From assembly GCF_001767395.1 (NCBI RefSeq), contig NZ_CP017014.1, positions 1,116,001 through 1,180,000 on the forward strand: DNA of 64,000 nucleotides, read 5' to 3'. Numbering within the stretch: the stretch's first letter is position 1; each line of letters begins with the position of its first letter. A program made the translations under genes and the position numbers. The notes under the pieces were generated by a model. It had not been told where the DNA came from. It made no database searches and saw only the letters and a list, made by a program, of their open reading frames with translations. Positions 54,750-64,000 of the stretch are shown piece by piece. The stretch comes from Rhodococcus sp. WMMA185 (GTDB lineage: Bacteria; Actinomycetota; Actinomycetes; Mycobacteriales; Mycobacteriaceae).

Positions 54750-55768
54750 TGCAGGGTATTTCGCTGGCAGGTACCGTCAGCGGTGTCGGCTCGTGGCCGG
54801 GTACCGACGCCCGGGAATCGGCAACGATCGTCCTCGGTGAACTCGGAGAGCTTCCGCATCTGGTCGAGTTGCCTGCACGCGGATTGGGTGCAGACATGAT
54901 CGGGCGTGCGGGCGCCCTGCTGGTCGATCTCCACGTGGACACGTCCACGACCGGGTATCGGGTGGTGTCTCGTCGGGGGTCCGTTGCGAAACGTGCCATC
55001 GACCTGTTGAACCAGGATCTCGACGCGATCGAGGAGGCTTGGGAGAGTGCGGGGCTCGGCGTCGGCGAGCATGTCGTGAAGGTGCAGTCGGTGGGCCCCC
55101 TCACGTTGGCGGCCGAGGTGGAACTCGGCACCGGTCGCCGCGTGCTCACCGACTCGGGCGCGGTTCACGACTTCGCCGAATCGTTGGGTGAGGGTCTGGC
55201 GCGGCATGCGGCCGAGGTCACGCGGCGACTCGGGTCGCAGGTGCTGATCCAGATCGACGAGCCGCGCCTGCCTGCGGTGCTGGCCGGCACACTGGCAGGC
55301 CGTACACGACTGGAAACCGTGCGGGCGCTGCCGGAACCGGAGGCCCTCGCTGTCCTCGAGGCGACCCTCGCAGGAGCCGGTGGCGTCACCATGGTTCACT
55401 GCTGCTCGCCGGGCCTGCCCGCGGAGCTTCTACGCCGCACCAGCGTGCGAGGTGTGGGCCTGGACATGTCACAGTTGACCTCCGCGGACCTGGACGGTAT
55501 CGGCGAGTTGCTCGATTCGGGGAAGGAACTCGCGCTGGGACTCGTCCCGACATCGGCACCCGCTGTACCGGCTACCTGGCGTGATCTCGCGGGTCCTGCC
55601 GTGAGGTTGATCGACAGGCTCGGGTTTGCGCGCACCACCCTTCGGAACCAGGTCGCGGTGATGCCGGCATGTGGGCTCGCGGGCGCAGACGATTCGTGGA
55701 GCCGTGAGGCACTGAAGCTGTGCGCAGAGGTGAGTCGTGCCTTCAACGATGACCCGGAATCCCTCTGA
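54746..55768 (+). CDS. Cobalamin-independent methionine synthase-like protein
   Basis: 340 aa, GTG at 54746 overlapping the mnmA stop. This is only the C-terminal catalytic half of MetE: G-S-W-P-G-T start, [15 protein letters not shown] near 168, the putative zinc ligands H-C-C near 217 and P-A-C-G-L-A-G near 307. Matches Rv3015c by position. Whether it makes methionine from 5-methyl-THF or another methyl donor is not known; archaeal short MetE proteins use methylcobalamin-type donors. Confidence 0.8.
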   Translation: MMQGISLAGTVSGVGSWPGTDARESATIVLGELGELPHLVELPARGLGADMIGRAGALLVDLHVDTSTTGYRVVSRRGSVAKRAIDLLNQDLDAIEEAWESAGLGVGEHVVKVQSVGPLTLAAEVELGTGRRVLTDSGAVHDFAESLGEGLARHAAEVTRRLGSQVLIQIDEPRLPAVLAGTLAGRTRLETVRALPEPEALAVLEATLAGAGGVTMVHCCSPGLPAELLRRTSVRGVGLDMSQLTSADLDGIGELLDSGKELALGLVPTSAPAVPATWRDLAGPAVRLIDRLGFARTTLRNQVAVMPACGLAGADDSWSREALKLCAEVSRAFNDDPESL

Positions 55769-55800
55769 GTCCGGCGTTCGGTGTCACCCCGACGGACTAA

Positions 55801-57900
<2,100 letters not shown>

Positions 57901-57957
57901 CTGGAACCTCACGCCGGCATTTTGGGCCCTGTGAGCTGTCCTGTCATAGTTCTGGGC

Positions 57958-58446
57958 ATGATAGAGATTCGGAATGCGATCCCGGAGGACTACGAGGAGG
58001 TCTCCGACCTCACGGTGATCGCCTACGTGGGCGGCGGGTTCGTGGAAGCACACGATCCGTACGCGGACGAACTTCGCGATACGGCCGAGCGCGCAGAGAA
58101 GGCCGACGTCCGAGTGGCCGTTATGGAGGGCCAGATCGTGGGATCGGTGACGATCGCGGCTCCCGACTCGCCGTACGCCGAAGTGGCCGAACCGGGTGAG
58201 CTCGAGTTCCGGATGCTCGCGGTGTCGTCCGATGCCCGCGGGGCCGGGGTCGGCACCGCCCTGGTGCGTGACGTGCTGGAAACTGCCTATGACCGGGGCG
58301 ACCAGGCAGTAGTGATGTCCACCATGTCGGATATGGCCGCGGCCCGCCGAATATACGACCGAGCCGGCTTCGTGCCGGTGCCTGAACGCGACTGGGAACC
58401 GGTCCCAGGGGTCAAGTTGACCGTGCTGAAATACGAGATCGTCTGA
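57958..58446 (+). CDS. GNAT-family N-acetyltransferase
   Basis: 162 aa from the ATG at 57958, 7 bases after a CATAGT -10 (leaderless). GNAT motif A: M-L-A-V-S-S-D-A-R-G-A-G-V-G-T-A-L-V at about 91-108, then A-A-R-R-I-Y-D-R-A-G-F near 130. Unknown acceptor. The M. tuberculosis order does not have this gene between ligA and the ACT protein, as far as I recall. Confidence 0.85.
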   Translation: MIEIRNAIPEDYEEVSDLTVIAYVGGGFVEAHDPYADELRDTAERAEKADVRVAVMEGQIVGSVTIAAPDSPYAEVAEPGELEFRMLAVSSDARGAGVGTALVRDVLETAYDRGDQAVVMSTMSDMAAARRIYDRAGFVPVPERDWEPVPGVKLTVLKYEIV

Positions 58447-58468
58447 GGCGTGCCCGGAAGGGCGCTCG

Positions 58469-59119
58469 TCAGATCAGGACAGTCGCGATGATGCCGGCGA
58501 GGTAACCCAGGCGGGCGATCTCGGACGGGCGGAATTCCGGTCCGCCAGGCCGTCCGAGCATCAGCACTCGGCCGGTGGTTCCGAGCGGAGCAGCTGCGAG
58601 AGTGGTGTCCATGTCGCGCCACGACGCCGGTACCCAGTCGCTCTCGCCGTCGAGCGCGGTGGGTTTCTCGAGCGGCATCCACGGGATATCGGTGGCCTGG
58701 GTCTCCGGGGCTCCGGAGCTCCCGACCACGCGATATGCGCCGTGGGGGCCGAGGTCGGCCACGATGGACCAACCGACCCGAAAGACGCGCGGTGCGCCAT
58801 CGACGAGGACCTGCAAACGATCGTCAGTGGCGGTGGCTACTTCGTCGATGAGTTCGAGTTCCCGGTGAGTGTCGAGGACTCCGGCGTAGGGACGGATGGA
58901 GTCGACAGTGACGTCCGGCAGATCTTCGGCCGCCGAGATGAGAGTGTCGGGAAGGGCGCCCGGCTCGACATCGACCACGAGATCGTCAACGGCAAATCCG
59001 GCACCCCGTTCCACGACGTCGAGAGACAGAATGTCAGCACCCACCGAGCCCAGCGCAACGGCCAGAGCGCCGAGGCTGCCGGGTCGGTCAGGAAGCTGGA
59101 CGCGAAGCAGGTACGACAC
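58469..59119 (-). CDS. ACT-domain regulatory protein
   Basis: 216 aa. N-terminal ACT domain with [12 protein letters not shown] (9-20), a C-terminal half of about 110 aa without a named family ([12 protein letters not shown] and L-G-R-P-G-G-P-E-F motifs). Matches Rv3013. Likely senses an amino acid; target unknown. Convergent with the GNAT gene. Confidence 0.8.
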   Translation of the reverse strand: MSYLLRVQLPDRPGSLGALAVALGSVGADILSLDVVERGAGFAVDDLVVDVEPGALPDTLISAAEDLPDVTVDSIRPYAGVLDTHRELELIDEVATATDDRLQVLVDGAPRVFRVGWSIVADLGPHGAYRVVGSSGAPETQATDIPWMPLEKPTALDGESDWVPASWRDMDTTLAAAPLGTTGRVLMLGRPGGPEFRPSEIARLGYLAGIIATVLI

Positions 59120-59328
59120 GTGCTTCCCTTTCGCTACGAGATGGACATGGGGGTGCCCGCGACCCCTCCGTCACCGACCATCTTTGCACTCGAGTTCGTT
59201 CGCCCGGTATGTGGTCTCCCGGCTCGGGTCGCCAACCGCCGGGCCGACGGCGCTGGCTGCACGACCGATCGAGCCAGGCTCTAGGCTGGGACGGTCATTG
59301 TGTACGTCTGAACCGAAGGAGGCCCGCG

Positions 59329-59628
59329 GTGCCTGCCATCTCCCGTGACGAGGTCGCGCACCTCGCGCGGCTGTCTCGCCTCGCCCTGACCGATGCCGAA
59401 CTCGACGAGTTCGCCGGCCAGTTGGATTCGATTCTCAGCCACGTGAAGGTGGTCACCGAAGTACCGGCCGAGGATGTAACGCCGATGGCGAATCCGAATG
59501 CGGTCACCAACGTGACGCGCCCCGACGTGATCGTTCCCGGCCTCACTCCCGAGCAGGCACTGTCGGGTGCTCCCGCTGTGGAGCAGGACCGCTTCGCCGT
59601 ACCGCAGATCCTGGGAGAGGGCGAATGA
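59329..59628 (+). CDS. gatC: Glu-tRNA(Gln)/Asp-tRNA(Asn) amidotransferase subunit C
   Basis: 99 aa, GTG at 59329 with AAGGAGG 7 bases upstream. GatC pattern [17 protein letters not shown]-x-I-L-S-H-V, and D-V-T-P-M-A-N-P. Stabilises GatA-GatB in making Gln-tRNA or Asn-tRNA. GatB lies outside the window. Confidence 0.93.
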   Translation: MPAISRDEVAHLARLSRLALTDAELDEFAGQLDSILSHVKVVTEVPAEDVTPMANPNAVTNVTRPDVIVPGLTPEQALSGAPAVEQDRFAVPQILGEGE

Positions 59629-61106
59629 GCGCCGAACTGACCACTCTCGACGCGGCAGATCTCGCGTCGAAGATCCACCGCCGCGAGGTGTCGTCCGTTG
59701 AGGTCACCCAGGCGCATCTCGACCGGATCGCCGAAGTCGACGGCGAGCTCGGCGCCTTCTTGCACGTCGCGGGCGAGCAGGCCCTCGTCTCCGCCAAGGA
59801 GGTGGACGCCAGCCTTGCTGCCGGTGACGACCCGGCCTCGCCGCTGGCGGGGGTCCCGCTGGCGCTCAAGGACATCTTCACCACCACCGACATGCCCACC
59901 ACGTGCGCCTCGAAGATTCTCGAGGGCTGGATCGCCCCGTACGACGCAACGCTCACCGGCAAACTTCGTGACGCCGGAATCCCGATCCTCGGCAAGACCA
60001 ACCTCGACGAGTTCGCGATGGGCTCGTCCACCGAGAACTCCGCGTACGGCCCGACACGCAATCCGTGGGACACCACCCGTATCCCCGGCGGCTCGGGCGG
60101 CGGCAGCGCGGCAGCGCTCGCATCCAGGCAGGCGCCGCTCGCGATCGGAACCGATACCGGCGGATCGATCCGTCAGCCCGCCGCCGTCACCGCGACCGTC
60201 GGAGCCAAGCCGACCTACGGCACGGTCTCCCGGTTCGGTCTCGTCGCGTGCGCGTCGTCACTCGACCAGGGCGGCCCATGCGGCCGGACGGTCCTCGACA
60301 CGGCATTGCTGCACGAGGTCATCGCCGGTCACGACCCGCGTGACTCCACGTCCATCGACACCCCGGTTCGCCCTGTGGTCGCTGCGGCGCGTGAGGGTGC
60401 GGGCGGGAACCTGAAGGGCGTGAAGGTGGGTGTGGTCAAGGAGCTGCACTCCGACAGCTACCAGCCCGGTGTGATCGCCTCGTTCGACGCCGCCGTCGCC
60501 CAGCTGACCGAACTCGGGGCCGAAGTGGTCGAGGTGTCGTGCCCGAACTTCGAATACGCGCTGGCATCGTATTATCTGATCCTGCCCAGCGAGGTGTCAT
60601 CCAACCTCGCCCGCTTCGACGCGATGCGTTACGGGCTGCGGGTCGACGGCGGCGGCATGAGTGCCGACCAGGTGATGGCCGCCACGCGGGCCGCAGGCTT
60701 CGGTCCGGAGGTCAAGCGCCGCATCATGATCGGCACCTACGCGTTGTCGTCGGGCTATTACGACGAGTACTACGGTCAGGCTCTCAAAGTACGGACCCTC
60801 ATCGCTCGAGACTTCGACAACGCCTATGAGCAGGTGGACGTCCTGGTCTCGCCGACCAGCCCCTTCACCCCGTGGAAGCTGGGGGAGAAGGTGGACGATC
60901 CGCTCGCGATGTACCTGTCGGACCTGTGCACACTGCCGACGAACCTGGCGGGGCACTGCGCAATGTCGGTTCCTTCGGGATTCTCCGCCGACGACGGTCT
61001 GCCGGTCGGTTTGCAGATCATGGCCCCCGCGTTGGCCGACGAGCGGCTGTATCGGGTCGGCGCGGCTTACGAGGCTGCTCGCGGTCCCATCGGGGCGCCG
61101 AGCTAG
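59625..61106 (+). CDS. gatA: Glu-tRNA(Gln) amidotransferase subunit A
   Basis: 493 aa, ATG overlapping the gatC stop (ATGA). Amidase signature with catalytic Lys in A-L-K-D-I-F, cis-Ser and nucleophile Ser in [10 protein letters not shown] and [11 protein letters not shown]. Releases ammonia from glutamine for amidation. Its stop overlaps the convergent membrane hydrolase gene by 4 bases. Confidence 0.95.
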   Translation: MSAELTTLDAADLASKIHRREVSSVEVTQAHLDRIAEVDGELGAFLHVAGEQALVSAKEVDASLAAGDDPASPLAGVPLALKDIFTTTDMPTTCASKILEGWIAPYDATLTGKLRDAGIPILGKTNLDEFAMGSSTENSAYGPTRNPWDTTRIPGGSGGGSAAALASRQAPLAIGTDTGGSIRQPAAVTATVGAKPTYGTVSRFGLVACASSLDQGGPCGRTVLDTALLHEVIAGHDPRDSTSIDTPVRPVVAAAREGAGGNLKGVKVGVVKELHSDSYQPGVIASFDAAVAQLTELGAEVVEVSCPNFEYALASYYLILPSEVSSNLARFDAMRYGLRVDGGGMSADQVMAATRAAGFGPEVKRRIMIGTYALSSGYYDEYYGQALKVRTLIARDFDNAYEQVDVLVSPTSPFTPWKLGEKVDDPLAMYLSDLCTLPTNLAGHCAMSVPSGFSADDGLPVGLQIMAPALADERLYRVGAAYEAARGPIGAPS

Positions 61107-62575
61107 AACGATCGGCTTCCGGGTTGGGCACAGTCGGGTAAGGCTGTGCCCTGCTCGGTCCCGTATCGATGTCCGTGTCCGACAGGAACGTTCAATGCGG
61201 ATATCAGGTCGACACTTGTCTGTAGGAATGTGATTCCCGGAATCCACTGGGGTACAGGCGCATCGCGGTGCGTGAACGCCAGGTCGGGGCGGCGCAGTAC
61301 CAGACCCGGCGACCACCACACCACCGGATCCGAGGTGTTCGCAATGACTGTTGCACCGCCCGCCTCGACGGACCGGGCGGGCGGCCCCGCCCAGAGAGCG
61401 GCGCACACCTGTCGTTCCCGTTGTCCCGAACTCGCGAAAATGGCGCTGCCCCCGACTGATCCGAGGCTCTGGCCGTATACGTAGAGCATGGGGCGGAATC
61501 CGTCCGCAGGCAGATTCTCGATCCGATCGGCAATCGCATCGAATAGCGCCGCTGCCGATTCGTTTGCGGCGGAGCGGTTGAACATGAAGGCCATCCAACT
61601 CGGCAGGTACGAGTACTGCATCCCGACGATCGCAACGTCCCCATCGAACCGCTCCTCGAAGCCGTCGACGGCATTCTCGTCGATCCACCCCGAACCGGTC
61701 GGGACGGCAACGACGATTGCCGAGCGTGCGAATCCCCCTGCCCGTTCGAGTTCCGAGACCGCAAGTGAGGCGCGGGACTCGACGTCAGGTGCAGAGTTCA
61801 CGCCGACGTAGGTACGAATGCTCGGCGACTGCTCTCCAGCGGCCACGAACCGTCGCCCCTGCCGTCCGAGCGACTCCCAGGTGATCGCGGAATCGGAACT
61901 GCCGGACAGTTCGCCGGACATCGGCCTTTGCACCGACACGTCGACGAGGGTGTCGGCGTCGCTGTAGGAGCCAGATGTCATGGCCCACAATGTCGGTGCG
62001 GCGACAAGTTGGAGCCCCGTCGCGAGGGCGATTGCGCCGGCGACGCTGCCGATCCAGCCGAGACGCCGGACCACCGCGGCGATGATGATGCCGACACCGA
62101 CGAGGATCAGAAATGTCGCTGTGGCAAAGACGATCGTGCGAATCCAATGCCCGGGCCCCACCGTCGGCATGCCCATGGCCGTACGCAGCGAGTCTTGCCA
62201 GTGATCGGCAAGTATCATCGCCCAGCTCACAGCGACCATGGATCCGGTCAGGGCCAGAAACCGCATCGACTCTCGCGGAGCACGACGGTCACGCCACCGT
62301 GGGACGTGCCGTCCCAGCCGGCGGGCGAGGATGACGATGCCGAGAACGACGGCCGCGATGGTGCCGCTGAACACGGCTTGCGTCGGGGCGGTGCGGGGCA
62401 GAAGTGACGGCGCGAGCGATGCGAGTATCGCGCCGGCGACGGCGATCGTGGAAGATGCGCGGGGGAGTCCGGAGGTCGCAATCCTCCTCGGATCCGCGCG
62501 AGGTGTCGAGAATGCCGTAGCTCGCGAGTGAACCTGCGTGGTGCTCGGTGCGCTGCCGGTGAGAACACTGGTCAT
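61103..62575 (-). CDS. Membrane protein with alpha/beta-hydrolase C-terminus
   Basis: 490 aa from the ATG at 62575. Several transmembrane segments in the first 235 residues ([13 protein letters not shown] near 45, a next pair near 70-95, 120 and 160-185), then an extracytoplasmic alpha/beta-hydrolase-like domain with G-Q-S-L-G-S (nucleophile) and W-W-S-P-G. This corresponds to the actinobacterial alpha/beta-hydrolase membrane family with separate N- and C-terminal domain models. Function unknown. Start overlaps the stop of the PLA2-like gene by 4 bases. Confidence 0.8.
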   Translation of the reverse strand: MTSVLTGSAPSTTQVHSRATAFSTPRADPRRIATSGLPRASSTIAVAGAILASLAPSLLPRTAPTQAVFSGTIAAVVLGIVILARRLGRHVPRWRDRRAPRESMRFLALTGSMVAVSWAMILADHWQDSLRTAMGMPTVGPGHWIRTIVFATATFLILVGVGIIIAAVVRRLGWIGSVAGAIALATGLQLVAAPTLWAMTSGSYSDADTLVDVSVQRPMSGELSGSSDSAITWESLGRQGRRFVAAGEQSPSIRTYVGVNSAPDVESRASLAVSELERAGGFARSAIVVAVPTGSGWIDENAVDGFEERFDGDVAIVGMQYSYLPSWMAFMFNRSAANESAAALFDAIADRIENLPADGFRPMLYVYGQSLGSVGGSAIFASSGQRERQVCAALWAGPPARSVEAGGATVIANTSDPVVWWSPGLVLRRPDLAFTHRDAPVPQWIPGITFLQTSVDLISALNVPVGHGHRYGTEQGTALPDCAQPGSRSF

Positions 62576-63255
62576 GCGACCACCTCGGCGGTGCGTGGGT
62601 GGCGGCGCAGTATCCGTGCCGCACCGACCAGGATCGCCACCGAACCGCCGGCGAGTGCGAGGCTCGCCCCGGATTCGGGGATCGGCGTCGAATAGTCCTG
62701 GCGCCAACTGTTTCCGGCAACCGCCGTGGTGGCGATGTTCGCCATCACGAAGCACTGAATCCTCTCCTGCTCGGCGACGCGGGTCTCACACGCCGCGTGC
62801 ATTCGCTCGTCGAGTTGGGCGTCGAGGCTCTTACGCGCCCATGGCCCCAATTCGGCGCCGGATCGTGACGCGTAGCGCAGGAGGTCGTAGCCGAGGTCGT
62901 GTGCCATACAGGGGGTGTCGAACTCGGCCGGCAGCGGCACTGGTGACGAGCACTCGCCGTTCGGGTTCACAAGCATTCCCCCGATTCGGATCGGTGCGTA
63001 CCCCATCACGGTGTCGAAGTCCGCGGGAATCGAGCTCGGGCGAATCCCGTGCGGGGGAATCGGCGGAGCAGTAACAGATTGTGGAGTTCGATGTTCGGGT
63101 GAGGTGAGTGCGCGTACTGCTGTTGCCGCGGCGTCATTTTCGATCCGAGGAGCGCGCGCGGTGTCGGCGCCGGCGAATCCTGTCGTGGTCAGAAGAGCTG
63201 CCGCGGCGAATGCCATCGCGGTCCAGGTGGTTTTGCGTGTCCCCGTCGTTCGCAT
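62572..63255 (-). CDS. Secreted phospholipase A2-like, tail-anchored protein
   Basis: 227 aa. Sec signal peptide (hydrophobic segment about 13-29, cleavage near A-G-A-D at 31). The central P-C-M-A-H-D-L-G-Y-D-L-L-R-Y motif (about 115-128) has the His-Asp pair of prokaryotic phospholipase A2 enzymes. A C-terminal hydrophobic segment (L-A-L-A-G-G-S-V-A-I-L-V) followed by R-R-H-P-R suggests cell-surface anchoring. Overlapped with the membrane hydrolase, so the two are coupled. Confidence 0.7.
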   Translation of the reverse strand: MRTTGTRKTTWTAMAFAAAALLTTTGFAGADTARAPRIENDAAATAVRALTSPEHRTPQSVTAPPIPPHGIRPSSIPADFDTVMGYAPIRIGGMLVNPNGECSSPVPLPAEFDTPCMAHDLGYDLLRYASRSGAELGPWARKSLDAQLDERMHAACETRVAEQERIQCFVMANIATTAVAGNSWRQDYSTPIPESGASLALAGGSVAILVGAARILRRHPRTAEVVA

Positions 63256-63427
63256 GACGACGACGCTATGAATGCGGGTTCCGTGGCCACATCACACTGA
63301 AGTCCGGTTCGATCCCTCGCGTCACGGTGGCAGGAGGCGGGAATCTCATACCTCGGGGCTAGTTGGACATCGACCCTGAGTGTGAGGACATGTGGCGACC
63401 ACACTTTCTACTGTCAACAGTGTGGAG

Positions 63428-64000
63428 ATGAAGACGCGCACCCGTAGAGCCACTGCAGGTCGATGGTTGAACGTGGCAATAATCGTGGTCACGGCGATTT
63501 TGTTCGCTGTGGCGTGGCCGACGCTGCACCTGACCCATCAGGTCGCCCCTGCGATCCAGCCGTTCGTCGCGGCCCTTGCGGCGTTCCCGTTCCTCCTCAT
63601 CCGGATCAACCCGGCTCTGGGCTGGGCGGTCTCAGCGGTGGCGGCTCTGGTGATTCCGCACGCCTTCGCTCTCCAGGACGGAAACAGTCTCTCCTTGCAG
63701 GTGGTGCATATCCTGGTGATCCTGGTACTGCTTGCGGCGGTGAGTGTGCAGGCGGCACTGCCGATCGTCGGCGTGGCGTGGATCTCTACCGTGCCGTTGT
63801 TCCTCGCCGCGACCCCGGGATCCGACGGTCTCGGCTGGGTGGTCGGCCTCACTGCGATCGTCACGTTCGGACTGCTCGTCCGCTGGCTGCTACTTTCGCG
63901 CAGGCAACTCGCGCAGCAGGAGGAGTTGAGCGAGCTCGAGCGGACCCGGCGGACGGTTCTCGAGGAGAAGGCGCGGATTGCCCGCGATCTGCACGACGTG
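63428..64000 (+). CDS. Sensor histidine kinase, N-terminal part (runs off the window)
   Basis: 191 codons from the ATG at 63428, open to the window edge. About five or six transmembrane segments fill residues 15-155, followed by a charged coiled-coil linker (Q-Q-E-E-L-S-E-L-E-R-T) and E-K-A-R-I-A-R-D-L-H-D-V at the very end, the H-box of NarL/HisKA_3 type kinases. It would phosphorylate a LuxR-type regulator, probably encoded further on. The start has no strong ribosome-binding site. Confidence 0.82.
   Translation, partial: MKTRTRRATAGRWLNVAIIVVTAILFAVAWPTLHLTHQVAPAIQPFVAALAAFPFLLIRINPALGWAVSAVAALVIPHAFALQDGNSLSLQVVHILVILVLLAAVSVQAALPIVGVAWISTVPLFLAATPGSDGLGWVVGLTAIVTFGLLVRWLLLSRRQLAQQEELSELERTRRTVLEEKARIARDLHDV

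Overview
The window is high-GC actinobacterial chromosome, most likely Rhodococcus or a close mycolic-acid relative. Gene order, recalled rather than searched, tracks the Mycobacterium tuberculosis block nrdHIEF - fecB - ctaD - serB2 - nudix - echA - SAM methyltransferase - PQQ-type lipoprotein - hexapeptide acyltransferase - GT4/GH57/methyltransferase - etfBA - GNAT - PlsC - cysteine desulfurase - mnmA - MetE-like - ligA - ACT protein - gatCA. No tRNA, rRNA, CRISPR array or intact insertion sequence was seen.

Layout. 1-5.1 kb is accessory: the tail of a GMC oxidoreductase, a secreted seven-blade YVTN propeller, a perfect 19-bp inverted repeat, a cutinase/LysB-like esterase, a zinc-ribbon miniprotein behind an SOS box, and a MarR/hydrolase divergent pair sharing a palindrome. 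5.1-8.3 kb holds a COG0523 GTPase fused by overlap to bluB, facing a DEAD-box helicase whose ribosome-binding site lies in a hairpin. 8.5-12.5 kb is molybdenum cofactor biosynthesis (moaE, fused moaCB, moeA; divergent moaA, moaD). 12.5-17.6 kb carries an NAD(P)-binding protein, nadE, two tandem nucleosidase paralogues with duplicated promoters, a META lipoprotein, and a TetR/FMN-reductase divergent pair.

17.6-20.4 kb is a zinc-starvation locus: a COG0523 protein with rpmE2 and rpmF on one strand, and cysteine-poor rpmB, rpmG, rpsN, rpsR on the other, with two Zur-like palindromes between. After a siderophore-interacting protein comes nrdHIEF (21.7-25.6 kb) behind an NrdR-like box.

25.65-29.6 kb interrupts the conserved order. 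Two copies of a 47-bp palindrome flank a cysteine hydrolase, followed by a compact five-gene operon with a WXG-type protein, a large WXG/coiled-coil/hydrophobic protein resembling a type VII secretion effector, and three unknown proteins, two of which share a domain. This is the best candidate for an undescribed system.

29.7-61.1 kb is mostly conserved housekeeping: fecB-like lipoprotein, ctaD, serB, a PTH2 protein, a YczE-type membrane protein, glgX, an ABC ATPase, nudix, enoyl-CoA hydratase, methyltransferases, a glucan cluster (GT4, GH57, methyltransferase), etfBA, an acyltransferase pair, cysteine desulfurase, mnmA, ligA and gatCA. The right end has a membrane alpha/beta-hydrolase overlapping a phospholipase A2-like protein, and the start of a sensor histidine kinase cut by the window edge.
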